From NCBI GenBank assembly GCA_023954035.1, contig JAMLIT010000009.1, positions 25,064-89,063 on the forward strand: a stretch of DNA of 64,000 nt, in the 5' to 3' direction. Position numbers and translations under genes: made by a program. The notes under the pieces were generated by a model. The model was not told the DNA's origin and made no database searches. It saw only the letters and a program-made list of their open reading frames with translations. This DNA comes from Burkholderiaceae bacterium (lineage in GTDB: Bacteria; Pseudomonadota; Gammaproteobacteria; Burkholderiales; Burkholderiaceae_C). Of the stretch, positions 38,508 to 46,530 are shown piece by piece; positions within the stretch are counted from its first letter, which is position 1; each line of letters begins with the position of its first letter.

Positions 38508-38912
38508 ATGAAGACCACCACTGAACTCGAACTCGCGGACATCCGCAAGATTGCCGCCGCCGCAGAAGCCGAAGCCATGGCCCATGGCTGGGCGGTAACG
38601 ATCGCCATTGTCGATGCCGGCGGCCACCTGCTGTGGCTGCAGCGGCTTGATGGCGCAGCGCCCGTGTCCGCGCACATCGCGCCCGCCAAGGCCCGCACCG
38701 CGGCCCTGGGGCGGCGCGATAGCAAAACCTACGAAGACATGGTCAACGGCGGGCGCATGTCGTTTTTAAGCGCGCCGGGGGTCGAGGCCTTGCTCGAAGG
38801 CGGCGTTCCCATCTTGCACGGCGGCCAGTGCCTGGGTGCCGTCGGCGTGAGCGGGGTGAAATCCAGCGAAGACGTGCAGATTGCCCGGGCGGGGATTGCT
38901 GCGCTGAACTGA
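38508..38912 (+). CDS. GlcG/HbpS family heme-binding-like protein
   Basis: 134-residue single-domain protein of the GlcG/HbpS family (DUF336). AAAEAEAMAHGWAVTIAIVDAGGHLLWLQRLDGA and the closing GAVGVSGVKSSEDVQIARAGIAAL are typical. Members bind heme or are linked to glycolate/propanediol use; neither is shown here. The ATG at 38508 gives the normal family start; upstream frame is non-coding. Convergent with hemP, 112 bp apart. Confidence 0.88.
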   Translation: MKTTTELELADIRKIAAAAEAEAMAHGWAVTIAIVDAGGHLLWLQRLDGAAPVSAHIAPAKARTAALGRRDSKTYEDMVNGGRMSFLSAPGVEALLEGGVPILHGGQCLGAVGVSGVKSSEDVQIARAGIAALN

Positions 38913-39024
38913 ACGGTGCCTGGACAACCGGGACCAAAAAACGGCCTGGCTACCTGGGCAAGGCCCGTTGGCTGGCCAAAAACGACCTGTGCCCTATGGC
39001 ACTGGGGTCGCCCCACGATGAAAT

Positions 39025-39261
39025 CTATTTCGTCAAAATGAGCTTGCCTTGGCGCGTAGCCTGTAGTTGGTAGCAGGCGCCGTTGTGCGCAATCTGCACC
39101 CGCTTGCTGCCCTGCAACAGGTCCGCGCTTTGCCAGACGAAGCACGGCGCTGCGCTGTTCGAGCAGACCGGTCTGGTGCCTGGCACTTCTGGGTCCCCCA
39201 GGACATCCATGGCGACCGTGGAATGGGTCGAAGCAGGAGCAGAATTCGGTCGTGCTGACAT
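39025..39261 (-). CDS. hemP: Hemin uptake protein HemP
   Basis: 78-residue protein. The last 33 residues (LLQGSKRVQIAHNGACYQLQATRQGKLILTK) are the HemP domain; the first 45 are a weakly conserved extension. In Burkholderia the homologue is needed for heme-dependent growth and is strongly iron-regulated. A Fur-like box (39266-39286) starts five bases upstream of the ATG, so the gene has its own iron-controlled promoter even though it lies downstream of exbD on the same strand. Confidence 0.88.
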   Translation of the reverse strand: MSARPNSAPASTHSTVAMDVLGDPEVPGTRPVCSNSAAPCFVWQSADLLQGSKRVQIAHNGACYQLQATRQGKLILTK

Positions 39262-39265
39262 ATTT

Positions 39266-39286
39266 AAATAATAGTGATTCGCATTT
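39266..39286 (-). promoter_or_regulatory. Fur-like box upstream of hemP
   Basis: 21-bp AT-rich site whose minus strand begins AAATGCGAATCACTATTATT. It shares 17 of 21 positions with the site before the TonB-dependent receptor (45970-45990) and has the AATGCGAAT arm common in beta-proteobacterial Fur boxes. Confidence 0.7.
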
Positions 39287-39360
39287 AACAGGTCAAGAAT
39301 TTTTTGGCGAGCATTTTTGGCCGCGCTCCTGAGGCGCAGCGACGAGGTGCAACAGCCGGA

Positions 39361-39773
<413 letters not shown>

Positions 39774-39777
<4 letters not shown>

Positions 39778-40493
39778 GCGCCCTTCTTGAGGGGCCGCAC
39801 ATTGCTGCCGCCTTCGCCGTTCGAAATACGGGCTCCGGTAACGAAGTAGGCGTGCAGATCATGGGCAAAGCTGTTCAGGCGCACCAAAATGAACTTGTTG
39901 CCGCGCACCAGCGCGTTGTAGCCCAGCACCGCGGGGATCGCCACGGCCAGGCCCAGCGCGGTCATGATCAGCGCTTCGCCCACCGGGCCGGCGACCTTGT
40001 CGATGGTCGACTGCCCCGAGGTGCCAATGGCGATCAAGGCGTGGTAAATGCCCCATACCGTGCCAAAAAGACCCAGAAACGGCGCGGTAGATCCCACCGA
40101 TGCGAGGATCGCCAGGCCTGATTGCAGGCGCGCGGTAAATTCGTCGATGCTGTTGCGCAGGCTCCCGGTGACCCAGTCGCTCACGTCCAGACTCTCATGC
40201 AGCTGGCCCTTGGTATTGCGGTGGTGCGCCGTGGCCTCGCGCCCTTCGATGGCCAGGGCGCGAAAAGGGTTGGCCGGGTCGCTGCCCAGGCTCGAGAGCG
40301 CCGCAGAAAAGTCGTCGCTGTGCCAGAAGCTTTGCACCGCCCGGGCATGGCGCTTGAAGCGCACGATGTCCAGGGCCTTGATGACGATAACGGCCCAGGT
40401 GGCCAGCGACATCAGCAGCAGCAGCACAGCGACGCCGCGGGTGATAAGGTCGCCTTGGTTCCATAGGTGGGTCAGGCCGAATTGCGATTCCAT
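39774..40493 (-). CDS. exbB: ExbB, TonB-complex proton channel subunit
   Basis: 239-residue inner-membrane protein of the MotA/TolQ/ExbB family with three helices: VAVLLLLMSLATWAVIVIKAL, then LASVGSTAPFLGLFGTVWGIYHAL and ALIMTALGLAVAIPAVLGYN in the conserved core. The ATG at 40493 gives MESQFGLTHLWNQGD; the longer frame runs back into tonB. Order tonB-exbB-exbD on the minus strand, 23 bp after the tonB stop. Confidence 0.95.
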
Positions 40494-40516
40494 GAAAGCT
40501 CCAGAAGATCGGTAGG

Positions 40517-41227
40517 TTATTCGAGAACGAAGTGAATGGGTACGAGGTACCACATGGCTTCGGGCACGCCATTGCGCTTGCCCGGCACGAAGCGCCAGCG
40601 CTGCACCGTGTCGTATGCCTGGCGGTCCAGGCGCTCGTAGCCGCTTGACTGTTTGATTTCCACCTGTTCGGGCAAGCCTTCGGCGCTGATGAGCACGCGC
40701 AGCAGCACCTTGCCCTGCTCGCCCATGCGTTTGCTGATCGATGGATAAGAGGGCGAGGGATTCTTGAGATAAGCCGCATTGCTCGACGGCAATTCAATGC
40801 GCGGGGCTGCGGGCGGGGAGGGGGGCGCAGGCGGTGCCGGGGCCGTGTTGACCGGCGCCGCCACCGGCGGGCGAACCACCGGTGCATTCGGTGCGGCCTC
40901 GGCCTCCGCTGCCGGCACCGGGGTGGGCTCAGGAGCGCGCACCGGTCTGGGCTGCGGCGTCGGTTTCGCCAAACGCGGCGGCGGGACGGGCGGGGGTGGT
41001 GTCGGTAGCACGGGTTGAGGAGGCGGCACAGCGGGAGGGGCTGGGGGCGCCGGAGGCGCCACAAATTCGCTGAGCAGCACCGCAGGAACGATGATTTCCT
41101 CTGGCTGCTTGTGCCCCAACGCGCCTTGCAGAGCCCACAAGGCGGCGCCGTGTGCAAGAGCGATGCCGACCACGATCGCGGCATTGCGTTTGCGCTGAGG
41201 CACTGGCAGGAAAAGATCAGAAGACAT
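40517..41227 (-). CDS. tonB: Energy transducer TonB
   Basis: 236-residue periplasm-spanning protein. An N-terminal anchor (residues 14-34, AAIVVGIALAHGAALWALQG) is followed by a long Pro/Ala/Val-rich spacer (about residues 45-140) and the C-terminal TonB domain (YPSISKRMGEQGKVLLRVLISAEGLPEQVEI, then AYDTVQRWRFVPGKRNG). It transmits proton-motive force from ExbBD to outer-membrane receptors such as the one encoded at 43628-45868. A dispersed repeat (41230-41277) ends two bases before the ATG, and no ribosome site is visible in it. Confidence 0.93.
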   Translation of the reverse strand: MSSDLFLPVPQRKRNAAIVVGIALAHGAALWALQGALGHKQPEEIIVPAVLLSEFVAPPAPPAPPAVPPPQPVLPTPPPPVPPPRLAKPTPQPRPVRAPEPTPVPAAEAEAAPNAPVVRPPVAAPVNTAPAPPAPPSPPAAPRIELPSSNAAYLKNPSPSYPSISKRMGEQGKVLLRVLISAEGLPEQVEIKQSSGYERLDRQAYDTVQRWRFVPGKRNGVPEAMWYLVPIHFVLE

Positions 41228-41229
41228 TA

Positions 41230-41277
41230 AAAAAATAGCTGCCAGCGCAGGCAGGATCTGCGCTGGCAGCCCATTGG
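41230..41277 (-). repeat. Dispersed repeat copy 7, directly upstream of tonB
   Basis: Reverse copy. On the minus strand CCAATGGGCTGCCAGCGCAG, a short spacer, then CTGCGCTGGCAGCTATTTTT. Its two GCTGCCAGCGCAG / CTGCGCTGGCAGC arms form a 13-bp hairpin immediately before the tonB ATG. Confidence 0.65.
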
Positions 41278-41366
41278 ACTACAAATTCAGCGCTTGAAAA
41301 TCCAGGGCAAAGCGAGGCCTGTCACGATCAGCGAAAAGCCCAGTGCCCAGACCAACATGGGAACTT

Positions 41367-41609
41367 TCAGGCGGCGCAAGCGCAGGCGCTGCCACCCGCG
41401 CAGGCGCAGGCAAGGACGGAGTCGTTCCGAAGGGCCGCCACCGGGCTGCTGGCGCTGCATTGTGCAACCACCTCGCGCGCGCAGCTTTCGCATTGGCCGC
41501 ATTGCGTGGCCACGCCCAGCTCCCATTGGATTTCGTCAAAGCCCATCCCGGCCCGGGCATGGCGGGCAATTTCGCGATCAGAAATTCGGCGGCAGACGCA
41601 GACGATCAT
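41367..41609 (-). CDS. Bacterioferritin-associated ferredoxin-like (2Fe-2S) protein
   Basis: 80-residue Bfd-type protein. [21 protein letters not shown] and the later CGQCESC supply the four 2Fe-2S cysteines (CxC ... CxxC spacing). Bfd releases iron from bacterioferritin when iron is low. The last 15 residues ([14 protein letters not shown]) carry four more cysteines that the family does not have. A Fur-like box lies 47-67 bases upstream. It sits between the oxidase and tonB genes on the same strand. Confidence 0.85.
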   Translation of the reverse strand: MIVCVCRRISDREIARHARAGMGFDEIQWELGVATQCGQCESCAREVVAQCSASSPVAALRNDSVLACACAGGSACACAA

Positions 41610-41655
41610 GGCAAGAGATGGCAGGGCCGTGGAATGAAAAAGGAGGTTTGATTAT

Positions 41656-41676
41656 AAATGCGAATAGGTTGCATTA
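41656..41676 (-). promoter_or_regulatory. Fur-like box upstream of the bfd-like gene
   Basis: Plus-strand AAATGCGAATAGGTTGCATT at 47-67 bases before the Bfd start. It shares the AAATGCGAAT arm exactly with the hemP Fur box; the second arm is weaker (14 of 21 positions). Confidence 0.5.
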
Positions 41677-41718
41677 ACAATCTATTTTGTATCTTTCCTG
41701 GATCTGCAAGCCAGCGGC

Positions 41719-42852
41719 TCAGCGAGGCGAATCGAGCGCCGCAGCTGAAATGTTGGCCAGCGTGGCGCAGCCACTCAGCGCCATGCAGGCTTCGAGTTCG
41801 TCGCGCAGCAAGCGCAGAACATGGGCCACGCCCGCAGCGCCTGCGTTGGCCAGACCCCAGAGCGCAGGCCGGCCAATGAGGACGGCGCTGGCACCGAGCG
41901 CCAAGGCCTTGAAAACGTCTGTGCCACGGCGCAGGCCTCCGTCCACCAGCAAGGGCAGGGCGCCTCCCACGGCGTCGGCAATGCGGGGCAGGGCGCGCGC
42001 CGTGCTGATCGCGGTATCCAATGTGCGGCCGCCATGGTTGGAAACGATCAGGCCGTCCATGCCTTGGGCCAATGCCAGGCGCGCATCTTCGGCGTGCAGC
42101 ACGCCCTTGAGCAGCACCGGAAGGCGTGTCTGGGCCTGCAGCCAGGCGATGTCGTCCCAAGTCGGCGCGTGCCGCAGCCAGCCGTCAAACAGTGCGCTCT
42201 GTCCAGGTGTCAGCGGCGCCTGGACAGCAGGGGCCATGCGCGCGAGGTTCACCGCCTGCACCTCGGGCGGCAAGGCAAAGGCGGCGCGGCGCTCACGGTC
42301 ACGCACGCCGCTGGTGGGCGCGTCGACAGTGACCACCAGTGCCTCGCAACCGGCCGCTTCAGCGCGCTCCACGAGATCCCGCACCAGCGCGCGATCGTGC
42401 TGCAGATAGAGCTGTAGCCACAGCGGTCCGGCGCCGGGATCGCCGTGCATGGCCGCCGCCACATCTTCCAGCGGCGAGCTTGCCTGCATGCTCAGCACCA
42501 GGCCCGCGCCCATTGCGCCAGCGGCGTAGGCGCTGCCGATTTCACCGTCCGGGTGCGCCAGGCGCTGGTAGGCCACGGGCGCCAGAAGAATAGGATGGGC
42601 CAGCTCGCGACCCAGCAGCGTGCAGCGGGTGTGGCCACCGGCCAGGGGACGCAGCACGCGCGGCAGCAGCGCCAGCTCGTCCCAGGCACTGCGGTTGGCG
42701 TGCAGCGTGATTTCGTCGCCGGCACCACCGCTGAAGTAGGCCCAGGCCTTGGCGTCAAGCTGCCGTTGGGCACTGCGCTCGTGATCGGCCAGGGTAAAGA
42801 GGTCGGGTGCTACGCGCTGGCGAGTGGGGGTCTGAGAGAGTTTTTTAAGCAA
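41719..42852 (-). CDS. FMN-dependent alpha-hydroxy-acid oxidase/dehydrogenase (lactate oxidase-like)
   Basis: 377-residue FMN enzyme. FSGGAGDEITLHANR near residue 40, LLAPVAYQRLAHPDGE, the FMN-binding and catalytic His in LIVSNHGGRTLD and the Arg of DGGLRRGTDVFKAL show an intact active site. Members oxidise L-lactate, glycolate or other 2-hydroxy acids; the substrate is not assigned and the length fits lactate monooxygenase or LldD. The only in-frame start is TTG at 42852, inside a dispersed repeat whose AGAGG seems to serve as ribosome site; a TAG closes the frame just upstream. Confidence 0.88.
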   Translation of the reverse strand: MLKKLSQTPTRQRVAPDLFTLADHERSAQRQLDAKAWAYFSGGAGDEITLHANRSAWDELALLPRVLRPLAGGHTRCTLLGRELAHPILLAPVAYQRLAHPDGEIGSAYAAGAMGAGLVLSMQASSPLEDVAAAMHGDPGAGPLWLQLYLQHDRALVRDLVERAEAAGCEALVVTVDAPTSGVRDRERRAAFALPPEVQAVNLARMAPAVQAPLTPGQSALFDGWLRHAPTWDDIAWLQAQTRLPVLLKGVLHAEDARLALAQGMDGLIVSNHGGRTLDTAISTARALPRIADAVGGALPLLVDGGLRRGTDVFKALALGASAVLIGRPALWGLANAGAAGVAHVLRLLRDELEACMALSGCATLANISAAALDSPR

Positions 42853-42902
42853 AAAATGCCTCTAGCGCTTACTGGTGTTACGTTTATAGCTATCAAATCA
42901 GG
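42851..42902 (+). repeat. Dispersed repeat copy 8, at the start of the hydroxyacid oxidase gene
   Basis: Forward copy: AAAAAATGCCTCTAGCGCTT, a spacer, TTATAGCTATCAAATCAGGA. On the gene's strand its GCTAGAGGC lies seven bases before the TTG start codon. Confidence 0.65.
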
Positions 42903-42923
42903 ATCAAACATCAGGCCACGAAG

Positions 42924-43613
42924 CTATGCATCCGCCCACATGCGCAGCAGGTTGTGGTACGTGCCGGTCAGACCCACCACGGCGCTGTCGCTCTCTCCCA
43001 CACGCTGGCGCAGGCGAAGCAAATCCATGTCCATGGCAAACAGCAGTTGACGCTGCTCGGTGCTGCGTACCATGCTTTGCACCCAGAAAAAACTGGCGAT
43101 GCGGGCGCCGCGCGTCACCGGGGTCACCTGGTGCACCGTGGAGCCGGGGTAGAGGATGGCGTCGCCAGCAGGCAGCTTGATGCGCTGGTCGCCGCCGGGG
43201 CCGGCAATCAGCAGTTCGCCGCCGTCGTATTCCTCAGGGGCGCTGAAAAAAACGGTGCACGAAAGGTCGCTGCGCACCCATTCGCCCGTGGCCTGCGAGC
43301 GCAGCACGGCGCCATCGACATGGGCGCCGTAGAAGTTGGAGTCCCCGCTGTAGCGGTTGAAGAGCGGGTTGAAGATCTTGCGCGGCAATGCGGCCGAGAA
43401 AAATAGCGCGTCGCGCTGCAAAGCCGCCAGTACGAGGGGGCGCAGGGCGCTGGCCGCATCGCTGGTTTGCGCCAATTGCTGATTGCGCTTGTGCGCCAGT
43501 GCCTGGGTGCCGGCGCTGGTTCGCCCATCCACCCAGGGCGCGTCGTCTGCCAGCAGGCCACGGGCTTGTGCGACTTCTTCTGCGGTCAGCAGGTTCTTGA
43601 GGTGCAAAAACAT
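42924..43613 (-). CDS. PiuC-type Fe(II)/2-oxoglutarate dioxygenase (PKHD hydroxylase)
   Basis: 229-residue enzyme of the PiuC/YbiX family, which is encoded next to iron-siderophore receptors. The facial triad is visible: His98 and Asp100 (YGAHVDG) and His161 (GSTVHQV), with Arg near residue 180 for 2-oxoglutarate. The ATG at 43613 gives MFLHLKNLLTAEEV, the family start. It lies 14 bp after the receptor stop, so the two form one transcript. The substrate of PiuC is not established. Confidence 0.92.
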   Translation of the reverse strand: MFLHLKNLLTAEEVAQARGLLADDAPWVDGRTSAGTQALAHKRNQQLAQTSDAASALRPLVLAALQRDALFFSAALPRKIFNPLFNRYSGDSNFYGAHVDGAVLRSQATGEWVRSDLSCTVFFSAPEEYDGGELLIAGPGGDQRIKLPAGDAILYPGSTVHQVTPVTRGARIASFFWVQSMVRSTEQRQLLFAMDMDLLRLRQRVGESDSAVVGLTGTYHNLLRMWADA

Positions 43614-43627
43614 GGCCTGGGACTTCC

Positions 43628-45868
43628 TTAAAAGCGCGTCATGAGCGTCAGTTGTGCGCAACGGCCTGCGCCCGGCGCGTAAAAACCGCGATACAGCGTG
43701 TCTGCGTAGAGCTTGTTGCTGAGGTTGGTCACGTTGAGCTTGACGGTCGTCTTGTCGTTCACGGTGTATTCCAGCATGGCTTCGAACACCGCGAAACTGT
43801 CGGCCGTGACCGCGCGCTGGCCTTCAGGGTTCTGCTCGCCACGGTAGTTCACGCCCACGCCGAGGCGCCACTGCGGCGCCACGGCATAGGTGCTCCAGAG
43901 GCTGCCGCTGTGGCGCGGGGTCAGGCCTGGCCGGTCGCCCTTGACCTGCGCGCCGCCGCCATTGCCTGCGAGTACCACGTTGCTCTCGTCAATCTTGGCG
44001 CTCGGGATCCAGGTGTGGTTGAAGAACACTTCCCACTTGGGCGTGATGCGGCCCGCCAGGTTGAACTCCATACCGGCGGCGTGGCGCTTGCCCGACAGCA
44101 GTTCCTGCGCGGCCGCCGAATCGGGGTCGGTGTTGCGTTCGTTGTATTTCTCGCTGTAGAAAGCCGCGACGCCCAGCAGCGCGCGCTTGTCGAACAGGTC
44201 GAACTTTCCGCCGATTTCGAAATTTCGGCTTTTCTCGGGCGGCGTTTGCGATTGCCGCTGCGTGCGGTCGTCAAAGCTCAGGCCAAACTGGTAGGTGTCG
44301 CCAGACGTGTTGTACGAGGTGCCGTAGGAGGCGTAGTAAGAACTGGACTCGGTTGGCTGATAAATGACGCCTACGCGTGGGCTCCACAAGCCGTCCGACC
44401 GCTCGTTCGACGTTGCCGTCGGCGTGTGGTACGAGGCCTTGAAGTGGTCGTAGCGCAGACCGCCGAGCAGCTTGACGGTTTCGGTGATCGAGACGGTGTC
44501 TTGGGCATACAAGCCGATGTTGCTTGCATCGAAAGTGTTGAAGGTCGGCTCGCCACGTGGCGTGGGGCGCATGGCACCGTCGTTGGGCGTGCCCACCGTG
44601 GTGCTGGGCAGGCTGCCGGTGCCGGTGTAGCGCTGGTCGCGCTTGGCGTCGTCGTGGTACAGGTCGACGCCGGCAATCAGCGCATGCTTGCGGCCACCCC
44701 AGTGGAAGCTGTTGGTGTAATCGCTTTGCAGCTGCGTCAGTTCGCTGATGCCCAGGCGGCCTTTGGCTGAGCGGGTGATGGCGGTGTTGTCGTTGAGGTT
44801 GTCCTGCGTGGTACCGGCGGCAAAGCGCACGGCGCTGGCCAGCAGGTCGCGTTCGTATCGGCCGTGGCGCAATCGCGTCTTGAGTTCGCCGTTGTCGTCG
44901 AAGCGGTGCGTGTGCGCCAGCGTGACGTACTGCGCCGAGGTGTCGAGTTTGTCGCTGGCCAGACCGTAATAGTTGCGCGCCGGCAGCGAAGGCACAAGCT
45001 TGCCATCGTTGAGGAACCAAGGGTGGTTGTAGAGCGGCCGTCCCTCAATATCGAGAGAATACAGGCCGACCGAGAATTCGTCGCGCGTGCCTATGCCCCA
45101 GCTGTAGGTGGGCGCGATGCCGAGCTTGCGTTGCGTGGCGCCGAAGTTCTTTTCGTCGTGCACCAGGGCATTCAGGCGGAAGGCGGCGTTTTCGCCGGTG
45201 AGAAAGTTGAAATCGCCCGTCAGCCGGTTTTCCTGGCCGGTACCCAGGGTGTAGCTCACTTCGTGCTGGTTCATCAGCAGCGGCATCTTGTTGACCTGGT
45301 TGACCACACCGCCGGTCGAGCCTTTGCCGAACAGCATGGAAGCCGAGCCCTTGAGCACTTCGACGCTGTCGTTGTTGAAGGTGTCGCGCTCGTAGAGCGG
45401 CGCGTCCTTCATGCCGTCCACATAGATGTCGCCTGCCTGGCCGAGCGAGAAGCCGCGCAGGCGGATGTCCTCTTCGCCGGTTTCACCGGCCTGGAAGGTG
45501 ACGCCTGCCGTGCTGCGCAGCACGTCGCGGAAGTCGTCCTGGTTGCGGTCGGTCATGAGCCGCTCGGTGAACACGGTCACGCTTTGAGGAATGTCGCGCA
45601 GCGCCTGCTTGCCCTTGCCGATGGTCGTGGTCGCAGGCTTGAGCGTGTCCTTGTTCTGGATTTCCGCGCTTTCCTTGACGGTGACTGTGGGCAGCTGGCC
45701 GCTGACGGGAGGCACAGACTGGGCCCAGCTTCCCACGGAAGCGAGCAGCATCAGCGCGCCCAGGGGAATCAGGGCCTTGTCCGAGGTGCAGGGTGCTGCT
45801 GCATCGGTAGGAAAAAGCGCAGAGATGCGCGGTGTGCTGTGAGCTGTCAAAGGATTCTCCCGTTGCAA
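43628..45868 (-). CDS. TonB-dependent catecholate siderophore receptor (Fiu-like)
   Basis: 746-residue outer-membrane receptor. Signal region (about residues 1-49), TonB box-like and plug domain (DIPQSVTVFTERLM to VEVLKGSASMLFGKGSTGGVVNQVNK, about residues 85-210), then a 22-strand barrel ending in LTLMTRF with the terminal Phe needed for outer-membrane insertion. It imports ferric siderophores using TonB-ExbBD. The Fiu/CirA-like assignment rests on plug motifs and linkage to PiuC. A Fur-like box lies about 100 bases upstream (45970-45990). Confidence 0.93.
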   Translation of the reverse strand: MQRENPLTAHSTPRISALFPTDAAAPCTSDKALIPLGALMLLASVGSWAQSVPPVSGQLPTVTVKESAEIQNKDTLKPATTTIGKGKQALRDIPQSVTVFTERLMTDRNQDDFRDVLRSTAGVTFQAGETGEEDIRLRGFSLGQAGDIYVDGMKDAPLYERDTFNNDSVEVLKGSASMLFGKGSTGGVVNQVNKMPLLMNQHEVSYTLGTGQENRLTGDFNFLTGENAAFRLNALVHDEKNFGATQRKLGIAPTYSWGIGTRDEFSVGLYSLDIEGRPLYNHPWFLNDGKLVPSLPARNYYGLASDKLDTSAQYVTLAHTHRFDDNGELKTRLRHGRYERDLLASAVRFAAGTTQDNLNDNTAITRSAKGRLGISELTQLQSDYTNSFHWGGRKHALIAGVDLYHDDAKRDQRYTGTGSLPSTTVGTPNDGAMRPTPRGEPTFNTFDASNIGLYAQDTVSITETVKLLGGLRYDHFKASYHTPTATSNERSDGLWSPRVGVIYQPTESSSYYASYGTSYNTSGDTYQFGLSFDDRTQRQSQTPPEKSRNFEIGGKFDLFDKRALLGVAAFYSEKYNERNTDPDSAAAQELLSGKRHAAGMEFNLAGRITPKWEVFFNHTWIPSAKIDESNVVLAGNGGGAQVKGDRPGLTPRHSGSLWSTYAVAPQWRLGVGVNYRGEQNPEGQRAVTADSFAVFEAMLEYTVNDKTTVKLNVTNLSNKLYADTLYRGFYAPGAGRCAQLTLMTRF

Positions 45869-45969
45869 TGTGACTTGAACCTGCGGGCACGCGAACGTGC
45901 GCCAAGAGCAAGAAGCAGTGGCTGGGGAAAACCGTGGCTGTGCCTCGAAACAGCGATTTATTCTAAGTC

Positions 45970-45990
45970 AAATAAGAGTCATTCGCGTTC
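45970..45990 (-). promoter_or_regulatory. Fur-like box upstream of the siderophore receptor
   Basis: Plus-strand AAATAAGAGTCATTCGCGTT, 102-122 bases before the receptor ATG. 17 of 21 positions match the hemP site at 39266-39286. Confidence 0.7.
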
Positions 45991-46033
45991 GCAATGGAGA
46001 AAATGAGCTGTAGCCCTGTCGGCATCCAGCAAC

Positions 46034-46057
46034 AAAAAAGCCGGCAGCAGCCGGCTT
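46034..46057 (-). terminator. Terminator after the SWIB-domain gene
   Basis: Minus-strand stem AAGCCGGC / GCCGGCTT with a 4-nt loop and a T-run (plus-strand A-run), 20 bases after the stop codon. Confidence 0.85.
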
Positions 46058-46077
46058 CGGAGCAGACGCGACGCGTC

Positions 46078-46389
46078 TTATTTGACGTGCTTGCCAATCA
46101 GGCCAGCCATCTCGAACATGGACACCTGGGGTTTGCCAAAGACTTCCTTGAGCTTGGCGTCCGCATTGATCATGCGCTTGTTGGCAGCGTCCTGCAGCTT
46201 GTGCGCCTTGATGTAGACCCACAGCTTGCTGATGATTTCGGTGCGCGGCAGAGGCGCGGAGCCGACGACGGCGGCCAATGCAGGGCTTGGCGTCAAAGCC
46301 TTCATGAACGCTGCGTTGGGAGTGCGCTTCTTGGCGGGAGCGGCCTTGGTGGCGCCGGCAGCGGCCGGGGCTTTTTTTGCAGTTGCCAT
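46078..46389 (-). CDS. SWIB/MDM2-domain protein
   Basis: 103-residue basic protein. An Ala/Lys-rich tail (residues 1-23, MATAKKAPAAAGATKAAPAKK) resembles histone H1-type tails. The rest is a SWIB domain (LTPSPALAAVVGSAPLPRTEIISKLWVYIKAH, then NADAKLKEVFGKPQVSMFEMAGLIGKHV). Bacterial SWIB proteins occur in chlamydiae and betaproteobacteria; a chromatin or DNA role is inferred from the tail and is not proven. The start at 46389 is the first ATG giving the tail; single-gene unit with its own terminator. Confidence 0.9.
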   Translation of the reverse strand: MATAKKAPAAAGATKAAPAKKRTPNAAFMKALTPSPALAAVVGSAPLPRTEIISKLWVYIKAHKLQDAANKRMINADAKLKEVFGKPQVSMFEMAGLIGKHVK

Positions 46390-46530
46390 GTTGGTTTTTT
46401 CCTGGTTGGGAGTATTCAATGGACCAGCGAAAATCCGTTTCTCCACTGGCAGGGGGATGCTACTGGCAAAAAAACGGCTTTCCAAGCTGCGACCGAGGTT
46501 TTTTTGCTTCAGGCTGTTGCTCCGATCGCT

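Noticed and set aside
41287-41526. 79-codon minus-strand frame ending in a hydrophobic helix ([13 protein letters not shown])
   Set aside because: Overlaps the end of the bfd-like gene, has an Arg-rich non-native N-terminal part and no ribosome site; a very short membrane peptide from 41358 is possible but unsupported.
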